Assembly: GCA_014872785.1 (NCBI GenBank)
Contig: WKFJ01000054.1
Coordinates: forward strand, 1 to 64,000
Length of the DNA stretch: 64,000 nt
From: Alteromonadaceae bacterium
GTDB lineage: Bacteria > Pseudomonadota > Gammaproteobacteria > Enterobacterales > Alteromonadaceae
Direction: 5' to 3'
Below, piece after piece: positions 36,156-45,230 of this stretch. Numbering within the stretch: the first letter of the stretch is position 1; every line of letters begins with the position of its first letter. The notes beneath the pieces are model-generated. The model searched no databases and had not been told where the DNA came from. It saw only the letters and a list, made by a program, of their open reading frames with translations. Both the position numbers and the translations under genes were made by a program.

Positions 36156-36436
36156 AAGAATTCGTAGATATCCAGGTGGCACTTGCCACCTCGGATGATA
36201 TGGACATTTGGGAAGATGAAGAGGCTGAGCAAGCCGCAGAGGTACTCAATACCATCTTGCATATGCTTTATGATAGAGCAGACGTAGACATAGAAAGTGC
36301 AAAATTAGAACAGCTAATTCAACATGTTTGGGATACATGGCGAGAAGATGAGCAAATTTTGGCAATAGATGAACAAGATCTTAGTGATTGGGTTGACCAT
36401 TTGCTAGCAACTTGGGATGATGCGCACATCGAATAA
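36152..36436 (+). CDS. Small acidic protein of unknown function
   Basis: An unrecognised 94-aa protein, strongly acidic (many Asp and Glu) with several Trp, predicted helical. It starts with a GTG that overlaps the msrC stop codon (GTGA), implying translational coupling, and lies 26 bases before proQ. The position between msrC and proQ suggests co-expression, but there is no motif that indicates a job. Confidence 0.65.
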   Translation: MKEFVDIQVALATSDDMDIWEDEEAEQAAEVLNTILHMLYDRADVDIESAKLEQLIQHVWDTWREDEQILAIDEQDLSDWVDHLLATWDDAHIE

Positions 36437-36462
36437 TCTACATTACAAGTTAACTCCCCTTA

Positions 36463-37116
36463 ATGGAAAACACGGAAAAATTCTCCAATACCAAAGAGGT
36501 CATTGCGTTCCTCAGCGAAACATTTCCCAATTGCTTCACTTTAGAAGGTGACGCAAAACCGCTCAAAATTGGTATCTTTCAAGATTTATCAGAAGCGCTT
36601 AAAGACGAAGCGCGCATTAGCAAAACATTGTTGCGTTCCTCACTTCGTCACTACACCAACAGTTGGCGTTATCTTTATGCGGTAAAAGAAGGCGCCAATC
36701 GCGTCAATCTTACCGGTGAAACTGACGCTGCGGTTGAAAAAGAGCACGAAGAACACGCTCAAAAACAGCTAAAAGAAAGCAAACAAAAATTGGCAGATCG
36801 CAAAAAAGCGCAAGAACCGAAGCCGAAAGCCGATACTGAAAAGAAAAGTTTCAAAAATAAGACAAAAAAAGATAGCCAAACTAAACTCAATGGAACTAAT
36901 GTTAAGTACAAGCGATCCAATAAGCTTCCTAAACCAGAAAAATTATCTGATGAGCATCTGGTAGCGGGAACGTCAGTTACGGTTAAGGTTGGTAAAATCC
37001 CAATGCCGGCTACCATTACTGAAATCACCAAAGACGGCGTGCAAGTCGTATTGGAATCGGGTATGCAGATCAAAGTTCAAGAGAGTAACTTGAGGTTGGC
37101 CGTAAATAAAAGGTAA
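36463..37116 (+). CDS. proQ: RNA chaperone ProQ
   Basis: FinO/ProQ-type RNA-binding protein of 217 aa that stabilises small RNAs and mRNA 3' ends. The N-terminal FinO domain (about 5-115) includes EVIAFLSETFPNCFTLEGDAKPLKIGI and LRSSLRHYTNSWRYL. A Lys-rich flexible linker (about 90-155) connects to a C-terminal Tudor-like domain (TSVTVKVGKIPMPATITEI...). The domain order and linkage to prc match E. coli. No clear ribosome-binding site precedes the ATG. Confidence 0.93.
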   Translation: MENTEKFSNTKEVIAFLSETFPNCFTLEGDAKPLKIGIFQDLSEALKDEARISKTLLRSSLRHYTNSWRYLYAVKEGANRVNLTGETDAAVEKEHEEHAQKQLKESKQKLADRKKAQEPKPKADTEKKSFKNKTKKDSQTKLNGTNVKYKRSNKLPKPEKLSDEHLVAGTSVTVKVGKIPMPATITEITKDGVQVVLESGMQIKVQESNLRLAVNKR

Positions 37117-37122
37117 GGTTAT

Positions 37123-39147
37123 ATGAAATATCTAGTTCGAAGCGCTTTAAGTTTGGCGTTTGCAGTAAGTGCTGGTGTTAGTGCCATTGAGTCCACTGAG
37201 GAATTACCTGAGTTGAATCAAGAAAGACAGCACACCGTGGCTGCAAAGCGAATTTCAGACTTGTTTACCAGAGCGCATTACAAAGAAATCGAATTAGATG
37301 ACGCTGTTTCTGGCAAAGTATACGAACGCTTCTTGCGTTCGTTAGACCCGTCAAAAAACATCTTCCTTGCTGCTGACGTAGAAAAGCTCAATAAATATAA
37401 AAAAGACTTCGACAACGCATTGACGAAGGGCAATATGTCAATTGCGTATGAGATGTTTTCTCTGAATTTAGAAAAACGCTTAGAGCGTTTTCAATATGCA
37501 CTGTCCCTGCTACAAAGCGACTTTGACTTTGAGAAGGAAGGTGATAAGTATTATTTCGACCGTGAAGAGGCCGAGTGGGCAGCGACGGAAGCTGAGTTAA
37601 ATGAACTTTGGCGTCAACGCGTCAAATACGACGCTTTGAATCTAAAACTCGCGGGTAAAGACAAGGCGAAAGCAAAAGAGCTTTTAGAGAAACGTTACAA
37701 CCGCGCGATTAAACGCCTCTATCAAACCAAAAGCGAAGATGTGTTCCAAACTGTGATGAACGCCTTTGCGCGCAGCATTGAAGCTCATACCAGCTATCTC
37801 TCTCCAAGAAATGCAGAGCGTTTCCAAATGGAAATGAACTTGTCTTTTGAAGGTATTGGTGCGGTTTTACAATTAGAAGATGATTTCACCGTCATTCGCA
37901 GTATCGTCCCCGGGGGACCTGCTGATATGACGTCTAAGATTAAACCCCAAGACAAGATTATTGGTGTTGCTCAGGAAGACGAAGAATTCGTTGATGTCAT
38001 TGGCTGGCGACTGGACGAAGTCGTAGAGCTTATCAAAGGACCCAAAGGCACAGAAGTCCGATTACAGATCATAAAGGCCACGTCTGATAAAACCGACCCA
38101 ATGGTCGTGTCTATCGTGCGTGACAAAATTAAACTTGAAGATAGAGCTGCTCAGTCTGAAGTATATATTCCCGAGTCGGGTCCACACAAAGACAAGAAGC
38201 TAGGCGTAATCACTATTCCATCGTTTTACAACAACTTGCACCAAGACGTGAAAAAGGAACTTGCAGCACTGCAAGAGCAGAACGTCGAAGCTGTGATTGT
38301 CGATTTGCGTGGTAATGGTGGTGGTTCGCTTATGGAAGCGACCCTAGTGTCTGGGCTTTTCATAGATAAAGGTCCGATAGTTCAAGTGCGTTATAGCACC
38401 GGTAAAATCAGCGAAAACCGAGACAACGACGGAATTACTTATTACGACGGTCCACTGACCGTGTTAGTTGATAGATACAGTGCATCCGCTTCAGAGATAT
38501 TCGCTGCTGCGATGCAAGATTATGGGCGAGCGCTTATTGTTGGTGAACAAACGTTTGGTAAAGGCACAGTGCAACAGCATCGTGGGCTTGGTCGCATATA
38601 CGACTTCTACGACAATCCTCTTGGCTCTGTACAATTCACTATTGCGAAGTTTTACCGCATTAACGGCGGTAGTACGCAACACAAAGGTGTTATTCCAGAT
38701 ATCTTATTCCCTTCACCCATCGCAGCGGAAGAGTGGGGAGAGAGCCAAGAAGAAAATGCATTGCCATGGGACAGTATTAACCGGGCTAGCTACACTACAT
38801 TTGGTGAAACAGACATGGCGGCAAACGTCGTCAACAAGCGCTATCAAGAACGCATTTCGAAAGATCCAGAGTTTTCTTACATCTTTAGCGATATCGAAGA
38901 ATACAAAGAAAACAAAGATAGAAAATTTGTCAGCTTAGTGGAATCTGAGCGTAACGCAGAAAAGCAGGAACAGGATGAAAAGCGCTTGGCGAGAGTAAAC
39001 GAACGTCTGGTTCGTATGGGTAAGGAAAAAATTGCGGATTTAGAAGATATTCCTGAAGATATGGACGAAATAGACCCCTTCCTTGACGAAGCTGTGCAAA
39101 TCACATTAGACGTGGTGGACACAGGTAAGTACGCTATTATTCGATAG
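37123..39147 (+). CDS. prc: Tail-specific periplasmic protease Prc
   Basis: Periplasmic PDZ protease of 674 aa (signal peptide about 1-21) that degrades proteins with hydrophobic C-termini and trims envelope proteins such as PBP3. The PDZ domain (about 235-330) precedes the serine/lysine catalytic core. By alignment with the E. coli Ser452/Lys477 dyad, the catalytic residues here are Ser455 in SASASEIF and Lys480 in FGKGTVQ. It lies 6 bases after proQ, as in E. coli, and ends at a strong terminator. Confidence 0.95.
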   Translation: MKYLVRSALSLAFAVSAGVSAIESTEELPELNQERQHTVAAKRISDLFTRAHYKEIELDDAVSGKVYERFLRSLDPSKNIFLAADVEKLNKYKKDFDNALTKGNMSIAYEMFSLNLEKRLERFQYALSLLQSDFDFEKEGDKYYFDREEAEWAATEAELNELWRQRVKYDALNLKLAGKDKAKAKELLEKRYNRAIKRLYQTKSEDVFQTVMNAFARSIEAHTSYLSPRNAERFQMEMNLSFEGIGAVLQLEDDFTVIRSIVPGGPADMTSKIKPQDKIIGVAQEDEEFVDVIGWRLDEVVELIKGPKGTEVRLQIIKATSDKTDPMVVSIVRDKIKLEDRAAQSEVYIPESGPHKDKKLGVITIPSFYNNLHQDVKKELAALQEQNVEAVIVDLRGNGGGSLMEATLVSGLFIDKGPIVQVRYSTGKISENRDNDGITYYDGPLTVLVDRYSASASEIFAAAMQDYGRALIVGEQTFGKGTVQQHRGLGRIYDFYDNPLGSVQFTIAKFYRINGGSTQHKGVIPDILFPSPIAAEEWGESQEENALPWDSINRASYTTFGETDMAANVVNKRYQERISKDPEFSYIFSDIEEYKENKDRKFVSLVESERNAEKQEQDEKRLARVNERLVRMGKEKIADLEDIPEDMDEIDPFLDEAVQITLDVVDTGKYAIIR

Positions 39148-39151
39148 TAAT

Positions 39152-39177
39152 AAGGGCTCAGCGTGCTGAGCCCTTTT
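39152..39177 (+). terminator. Intrinsic terminator of prc
   Basis: An 11-bp perfect stem (AAGGGCTCAGC 39152-39162 with GCTGAGCCCTT 39165-39175) with a short loop, followed by T's. It closes the msrC-proQ-prc transcript. Confidence 0.87.
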
Positions 39178-39291
39178 CCTTATCAGCATTTGCCGTTACA
39201 CTCCTACGCGAATTTGCGATTGGACGACAACAAGTCTCGCGCTCGATAAACTAAAAACTAATAACAACAAAAATCATTAGGGCATACAACA

Positions 39292-40635
39292 ATGAACAAT
39301 AGAGGTGAATTTTCCTCAAGGATCGGCTTTATTCTAGCCGCGGCAGGCTCTGCGGTGGGACTAGGTAACATTTGGGGATTCCCGAAGGAAGTTGCGAGTA
39401 ATGGTGGTGCAGCTTTCGTTTTAGTCTACATTCTACTGGCTTTTGTGCTTGCTTATCCGGTATTGATGGCTGAATTGATTATTGGACGGGCGACTCGTTC
39501 CAACATGGTAGACGCGCTAGGAAAAATATCCGGAAATTCTGTTAAACGCGCTGGCAGACTTACTGGTATTTGGGGTTGTATTACCGTATCCCTAATATTG
39601 TCCTTTTATGCCATCGTAGCCGGATGGATGATAGCTTACTGTTTGCAATCCCTAGCTGGATTTGTGGGACTACAAGGTATTGCCGATTGGTTGGTTGCCT
39701 TTTCCGTACCTCGTAATTTATTGTTCTGTGGTATTTTCATCGCGTTAACCGCTGCAATTGTTGTGGGTGGTGTAAGTAACGGCATTGAAAAGTGGTCGGT
39801 ACGACTCATGCCAACTTTATTCGTAATCGTTTTGATGTTAATACTTTACGTCGCTACTTTGGATGGTGCATCAGAAGGTATGGCGGCTTATCTTGTGCCT
39901 GATTTTAGTGCGGTGTTAAACCCGGATTTATTAGTTAACGCAATGGGACAAGCTTTCTTTTCAATGTCTCTAGGTGTAGGTACGATGCTGGTTTATGGCT
40001 CATACATCAGTAACAAAGAAAACCTTCCTACGATTGGTGCTTCGGTTGCTTTGGTTGATATTGGTGTCGCAGTGCTAGCCGGTTTATTGATTATCCCAGC
40101 AATGTATGTAGCACTGCACAATGGTGTTACTATTTTTGATGAAAACGGTGCATTACTCGAAGGCGGTACACTCATCTTTACTGTGCTACCTGAATTATTT
40201 AATACCATGGGGGCAATTGGTGTTTATGTTTCCTTTGCCTTTTTTGCACTCATGGTAATAGCTGCGGTGACATCATCGATTTCTATGCTAGAAGTACCGG
40301 TTGCTTATATTGTAGAAAGTAAGAATATTGGGCGTAATAAATCGGTTATTATCGTTGCTAGTACCATTTTTGCTATTAGCGCAACTGTGATATTTAATTT
40401 TGACTTATTGTTCGATTTTGTTGTTAACCTCACTACTAAATATAGTCAGCCAATACTAGGTCTGTTCCTATGTATCTTTGCCGGATGGGTATGGAAGCGC
40501 AACGAAATATTGGTGGAATTGAAAAAAGGCAGTGAGCAAGTAGAACATTCACTTTTTTGGAAAATTTGGCCTTGGTATATTAAATTCGTTTGCCCGGTAA
40601 TTATCTTAATTATTGTTTATCGTTCGTTTAGTTAA
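39292..40635 (+). CDS. Sodium-dependent transporter, NSS (SNF) family
   Basis: Inner-membrane Na+-coupled symporter of 447 aa, probably for amino acids or related amines; substrate not assignable. The N-terminus has the NSS signature SRIGFILAAAGSAVGLGNIWGFP, which lies in helix 1 and contributes to Na+ and substrate sites. About eleven hydrophobic segments are visible. The next gene encodes an NhaC-type Na+/H+ antiporter 40 bases on, so the two may cooperate in Na+ cycling. Confidence 0.9.
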   Translation: MNNRGEFSSRIGFILAAAGSAVGLGNIWGFPKEVASNGGAAFVLVYILLAFVLAYPVLMAELIIGRATRSNMVDALGKISGNSVKRAGRLTGIWGCITVSLILSFYAIVAGWMIAYCLQSLAGFVGLQGIADWLVAFSVPRNLLFCGIFIALTAAIVVGGVSNGIEKWSVRLMPTLFVIVLMLILYVATLDGASEGMAAYLVPDFSAVLNPDLLVNAMGQAFFSMSLGVGTMLVYGSYISNKENLPTIGASVALVDIGVAVLAGLLIIPAMYVALHNGVTIFDENGALLEGGTLIFTVLPELFNTMGAIGVYVSFAFFALMVIAAVTSSISMLEVPVAYIVESKNIGRNKSVIIVASTIFAISATVIFNFDLLFDFVVNLTTKYSQPILGLFLCIFAGWVWKRNEILVELKKGSEQVEHSLFWKIWPWYIKFVCPVIILIIVYRSFS

Positions 40636-40675
40636 TGAGTCTACTCAGCAGGATCAAAAGGGAGAATAACAACTA

Positions 40676-42151
40676 ATGACCCAGCCTCAACACAAAGAAC
40701 CGTCACTCTTAGACTCGTTAATACCTATAGTGGTTTTGGTGGCCTTGTTATTTACCTCCGTAATGGTTTACGGAAGTGATTCATCATCTGGTCCTAACCA
40801 AATTGTTTTGTTACTAGGTATGGCGGTTTCCGCGATTATTGGCCTCAAGAACGGCTACACGTGGAAAGAGATAGAACAGGGCATGATAAATGGTATTTCC
40901 ATTTCACTTGGAGCATTGTTAATTCTTCTTGCTGTTGGCTCACTTATTGGTACTTGGTTATTAGCTGGTACGGTGCCAACACTTATTTACTACGGACTTG
41001 AAATTCTTAATCCCGCCATTTTCTACGCCGCTACTGTGGTTATATGTGCCATTGTTGCAATGAGCATTGGCAGTAGTTGGACAACCGCTGCAACGGTTGG
41101 TGTAGCGTTGATTGGCATTGCCAAAGGGATGGGGATGTCTGAGGCGGTTACTGCGGGTGCAATTATCTCTGGCGCTTATTTTGGCGACAAGGTATCGCCT
41201 TTATCAGAAACCACAAACTTAGCGCCAGCAGTGGCTGGCACTGATTTATTTGAACATATTAAATACATGCTATGGACTACTGTTCCTAGTATTTTCTTAG
41301 CCCTGATTATCTTTGGCTTCATTGGGTTTGGCTCTGCTGACCAAGTGTCTAATGAACAGATTGCTGCGATGCAGGGTTTACTCGCTGAAGAATTTAACTT
41401 AGGTCTTCACATGTTGGTGCCGTTGTTTGTATTACTTGCCATGGCTATCAAAAAGGTACCAGCCTTTCCATCCGTTGGTATAGGCGCTTTATTGGGCGGG
41501 GTATGGGCAATTATCTTTCAACCTGAAGTTGTATCGCGCGTGGCGGAAGTTGATCAAGCCAGCATTGGACAAGCACTTACCGTTGTCTGGGTAACTTTGT
41601 ATGACGGTGTCAGTTTTAATACAACCGATGCGAACTTAAACGACTTGTTGAGTGGCGGTGGTATGGCCAACATGTTAAACACTATCTGGTTAGTCATGTG
41701 TGCAATGTGTTTTGGTGCAGTATTAGAAAAAGTCGGTTTGCTCAAGCGCGCAGTAAGTGCCATCTTGAAAGGCGCCAAGTCGGCGGGTGATATGGTTACG
41801 CGGACTATTTTTACTTGCTTTGGCTCAAACTTAATTACGGCAGACCAATACATTTCCATTGTTATGCCTGGACGTATGTACAAAGAAGAATTTGAAAAAC
41901 GCGGTTTGCATCAGTTGAATTTGTCTCGAAGCCTTGAAGATGGCGGTACCATTACGTCGCCACTTATTCCATGGAATACCTGCGGCGCTTACATGGCTGG
42001 GGTTCTTAAGGTACCAACGCTGGAATATGCGTGGTTCGCCTTGTTTAATCTAATTAATCCAGTTTTAGCCATTATTTATGCATTCCTAGGTATCAAGATC
42101 TTAAAACTAGATCCTCCTAAAGCATATAAACCAGAAGCACAAGCACAGTAG
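40676..42151 (+). CDS. NhaC-family Na+/H+ antiporter
   Basis: Inner-membrane antiporter of 491 aa, about eleven to twelve hydrophobic segments. Family features include GSSWTTAATVGVALIGIAKGMG, SGAYFGDKVSPLSETTNLAPAV and, near the C-terminus, GGTITSPLIPWNTCGAYMAG. NhaC proteins exchange Na+ for H+; some carry organic anions such as malate with lactate, so the exact substrate is open. It follows the NSS transporter gene and precedes pepN by 15 bases. Confidence 0.9.
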   Translation: MTQPQHKEPSLLDSLIPIVVLVALLFTSVMVYGSDSSSGPNQIVLLLGMAVSAIIGLKNGYTWKEIEQGMINGISISLGALLILLAVGSLIGTWLLAGTVPTLIYYGLEILNPAIFYAATVVICAIVAMSIGSSWTTAATVGVALIGIAKGMGMSEAVTAGAIISGAYFGDKVSPLSETTNLAPAVAGTDLFEHIKYMLWTTVPSIFLALIIFGFIGFGSADQVSNEQIAAMQGLLAEEFNLGLHMLVPLFVLLAMAIKKVPAFPSVGIGALLGGVWAIIFQPEVVSRVAEVDQASIGQALTVVWVTLYDGVSFNTTDANLNDLLSGGGMANMLNTIWLVMCAMCFGAVLEKVGLLKRAVSAILKGAKSAGDMVTRTIFTCFGSNLITADQYISIVMPGRMYKEEFEKRGLHQLNLSRSLEDGGTITSPLIPWNTCGAYMAGVLKVPTLEYAWFALFNLINPVLAIIYAFLGIKILKLDPPKAYKPEAQAQ

Positions 42152-42166
42152 TTTGGAGAAGGCGTT

Positions 42167-44755
42167 ATGAGTTTGCCGGTAGCGAAAAGGTTGGCGGACT
42201 ATGCGCCGCCTCAATTTTGGATTTCTTCAGTTGAATTAACATTTGAGTTAAACCCGCAAAAGACGGTTGTAACCAGCCGCATGCAAATTGAACGCAATGG
42301 TGAGCACGAACACCCACTTGTGTTGGATGGTGAGGGGATCAGCTTAGGCTGGCTTAAGATTGATGGCGTAGCCCATGACCAGTATTTAACAGCTGAAACC
42401 TCGTTAACCATAAACAACGTACCTAACTCGTTTGAACTTAGCTTACAAAACCACTTTGACCCTTCTGCTAATACCAGTTTAGAAGGCTTGTATGTCTCTG
42501 GAGAGGCATTTTGCACGCAATGTGAGGCTGAAGGCTTTAGAAAAATCACTTATTTTCTAGATCGCCCCGATGTTATGGCTACATTCTCGGTCAGAATAGA
42601 AGCCCACAAAGCCAAATATCCCTATTTATTGAGTAATGGCAACAAAATTGCGTCCGGTGATTTGGCTAATGGTAGGCATTTTGCGCAGTGGCAAGACCCA
42701 TACAACAAGCCCGCTTATTTATTTGCCTTAGTAGCGGGGGATTTTGATGTAGTCAGCGACAGTTACGTAACCCAATCTGGACGTCACGTTGATTTACAAC
42801 TTTTTGTTGATAAAGGTAACGGTTATCGTGGGCAACATGCACTCGACAGTTTGAAAAAATCTATGCAATGGGATGAGCAGGTATTTGGGCTCGAATATGA
42901 CCTAGATATTTATATGATTGTTGCGGTGGATTTTTTCAATATGGGAGCGATGGAAAACAAAGGTCTGAACGTATTTAACAGTAAATTCGTCCTGGCCGAT
43001 CCAGCTTCGGCGACAGATGATGATTACTTTAATATCGAATCTATCATCGCTCATGAATACTTTCATAATTGGACCGGGAATCGAGTTACTTGTAGAGACT
43101 GGTTTCAATTAAGCCTTAAAGAAGGGTTAACCGTCTTTAGAGATCAGCAATTTAGTTCTGATATGTCCTCAGCCGTTGTAAATCGCATTGGTATGGTTAA
43201 AGTTATTCGCGGCCATCAATTCGCTGAAGATGCAAGTCCTATGGCGCATCCAATAAGACCTGAAGAAGTTATAGAAATGAATAATTTCTATACAGTGACG
43301 GTTTATGACAAAGGCGCAGAGGTCATAAGAATGATGCATACTCTGTTGGGGCAGGCAGGTTTTCGAAAAGGAATGGACTTATACTTCGAGCGCCATGATG
43401 GCCAAGCGGTTACGTGTGACGATTTCGTCACCGCTATGCAAGATGCCAATGACTTTGATATGTCATTGTTCAAGCGTTGGTATAGTCAATCCGGAACGCC
43501 AGAACTTATCGTCAAACAGAGCCACGACCTGAAATCGGGTGACTTTACTCTATCTCTTGAGCAGAACCACAAACCCACGGCGGATCAACAGAACAAACAA
43601 AACTTGCACATACCGGTTCGTTATGAAATTTTTCATATTGATACCAATGGTAATAAGCAAGTTGTGCAAGCTGGCGTCAAGGAACTCAAAACAGACACTG
43701 CGAGTATTCAACTGACGGGAGTAGATAAACCTGTTACAAGTGTGGTGTTAGGTGATTTTTCGGCACCTGTAAAACTGCATTTCGAGCGCTCAGATTTTGC
43801 GCTTATCGATACTATATGTCATGCTGATGATGGATTTGCTCGTTGGGATGCGTCGCAGACACTCTACGGTGATTTGGTTTGGCACTTGGCTGATAAGACT
43901 AAAACGGTGGATGAAGTTGGTGCGGTACTTAACACGATTGTTAGTTCGATTACCGAACAAAACCTCGATGATCACGCACTTACCGCAGAACTTATTACGC
44001 TACCAAGTTTTGATTCTTTGGCAGAACAACGTGATAGCTTAGATGTGGACAAATTACACTCGGCAAGATCACAAGTAGCAGTCGAATTGGCGAAGTCAAT
44101 GGAATCATTTGCCTATAGTCGTTATCAAGACATTCAACTAGGTGATTATCGTTTTGCAACGGAAGATGTAGCGAAAAGAAAGCTAAAGAATCGATTACTC
44201 GCGCATTTAGTGCTTACAGGTAAGCACGATGATTTGGCAGTAAGCGCATTTTCCAATGCCAACAACATGACCGATAAGCTTGGAGCATTAAAATCCCTGC
44301 AACAGCGCCCCAATAGCGTCTTCGATGATTTGATGATGCAGTTCGAAAGTGAATGGCACAATGATGTTCTAGTGTTAGATAAGTGGTTTAGTTTACATGC
44401 AGGAGCGGAGCGAGAAGATATTCTTTCGATGCTTGATCTTCTTACGGCGCATGCAAGTTACAGTTTTGAAAACCCCAATCGGGTAAGGGCCGTGGTGGGC
44501 AGTTTTGCTTTTACCAATGTGCAGGGGTTTCATGCAATTGACGGCAGCGGTTATCAATACGTAATGGATATCATCACTAAATTGAATGAGATTAATCCTC
44601 AAGTAGCCTCTCGATTACTCACTCCATTTTTGCAGTGGAAAAAGTTTGATGCTACACGCAAGGATTCTATGCAAGCGCAATTGGTGCGTTTGGCAGACAA
44701 CTCCAAACTCAGCGCTGATTTGTTTGAAAAGGTCACTAAATCTCTGTCTTCTTGA
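42167..44755 (+). CDS. pepN: Aminopeptidase N
   Basis: Zinc metalloaminopeptidase of the M1 family, 862 aa, close to the E. coli PepN length. It cleaves N-terminal residues from peptides in the cytoplasm. GAMEN at 260-264 binds the free N-terminus; the zinc ligands are in HEYFHNW (His296, His300) with the second Glu in LKEGLTVFRDQQF. The C-terminal helical domain is complete. A GGAG site lies upstream. It follows the NhaC gene and precedes DUF2835 by 9 bases. Confidence 0.96.
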   Translation: MSLPVAKRLADYAPPQFWISSVELTFELNPQKTVVTSRMQIERNGEHEHPLVLDGEGISLGWLKIDGVAHDQYLTAETSLTINNVPNSFELSLQNHFDPSANTSLEGLYVSGEAFCTQCEAEGFRKITYFLDRPDVMATFSVRIEAHKAKYPYLLSNGNKIASGDLANGRHFAQWQDPYNKPAYLFALVAGDFDVVSDSYVTQSGRHVDLQLFVDKGNGYRGQHALDSLKKSMQWDEQVFGLEYDLDIYMIVAVDFFNMGAMENKGLNVFNSKFVLADPASATDDDYFNIESIIAHEYFHNWTGNRVTCRDWFQLSLKEGLTVFRDQQFSSDMSSAVVNRIGMVKVIRGHQFAEDASPMAHPIRPEEVIEMNNFYTVTVYDKGAEVIRMMHTLLGQAGFRKGMDLYFERHDGQAVTCDDFVTAMQDANDFDMSLFKRWYSQSGTPELIVKQSHDLKSGDFTLSLEQNHKPTADQQNKQNLHIPVRYEIFHIDTNGNKQVVQAGVKELKTDTASIQLTGVDKPVTSVVLGDFSAPVKLHFERSDFALIDTICHADDGFARWDASQTLYGDLVWHLADKTKTVDEVGAVLNTIVSSITEQNLDDHALTAELITLPSFDSLAEQRDSLDVDKLHSARSQVAVELAKSMESFAYSRYQDIQLGDYRFATEDVAKRKLKNRLLAHLVLTGKHDDLAVSAFSNANNMTDKLGALKSLQQRPNSVFDDLMMQFESEWHNDVLVLDKWFSLHAGAEREDILSMLDLLTAHASYSFENPNRVRAVVGSFAFTNVQGFHAIDGSGYQYVMDIITKLNEINPQVASRLLTPFLQWKKFDATRKDSMQAQLVRLADNSKLSADLFEKVTKSLSS

Positions 44756-44764
44756 AGTTGAACT

Positions 44765-44989
44765 ATGCTTAATAGCTATTTTTTTCGATTAAATATTAGT
44801 TATTTAGAATGTGAAGCTCTATACCAACCTGGGCTCAATACGTGCTTGATCGTCTCCGAACAGGGGGCGAAAGTGCAAATACCTACCAAAAATTTACGAC
44901 CTTTTGTCACTAATCAGGGGATAAAAGGTCGCTTCAGATTATTAACTGACGCAAATAACAAGCTCAAATCCTTTGAAAAAGTGGCTTAG
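44765..44989 (+). CDS. DUF2835 family small protein
   Basis: A 74-aa soluble protein. The pattern YFFRLNISYLECEALYQPG, then GAKVQIPTKNLRPFVT and GIKGRFRLLTD, is typical of DUF2835 (recalled from family pattern). No function is known. It lies 9 bases after pepN and is probably co-transcribed with it. Confidence 0.8.
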   Translation: MLNSYFFRLNISYLECEALYQPGLNTCLIVSEQGAKVQIPTKNLRPFVTNQGIKGRFRLLTDANNKLKSFEKVA

Positions 44990-45029
44990 CTAGTCTATTA
45001 CTTCGATTAGAGAAATTTACACCGGTTGC

Positions 45030-45059
45030 CCGCTTGAGAAATACACACGGAACAAGCGG
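45030..45059 (+). terminator. Possible hairpin after DUF2835
   Basis: A 7-bp stem (CCGCTTG 45030-45036 with CAAGCGG 45053-45059) with a 16-base loop lies 40 bases after DUF2835. No good T-run follows. It is a weak candidate for the pepN transcript end. Confidence 0.35.
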
Positions 45060-45230
45060 CTTTGCGTAACACATTGTTGTGTCGGAATTTTGCTTGCTTT
45101 TCAACTGGTACGATTTGTTCTTGCTTCGGCTTTAAAATGATGTAATCATTTTGTTAATACTGAGTAGTAATACTCATTTACTTACGGCACACACGTAACC
45201 AGCCTGCATAGACAGGGGAGAATAAAAACT

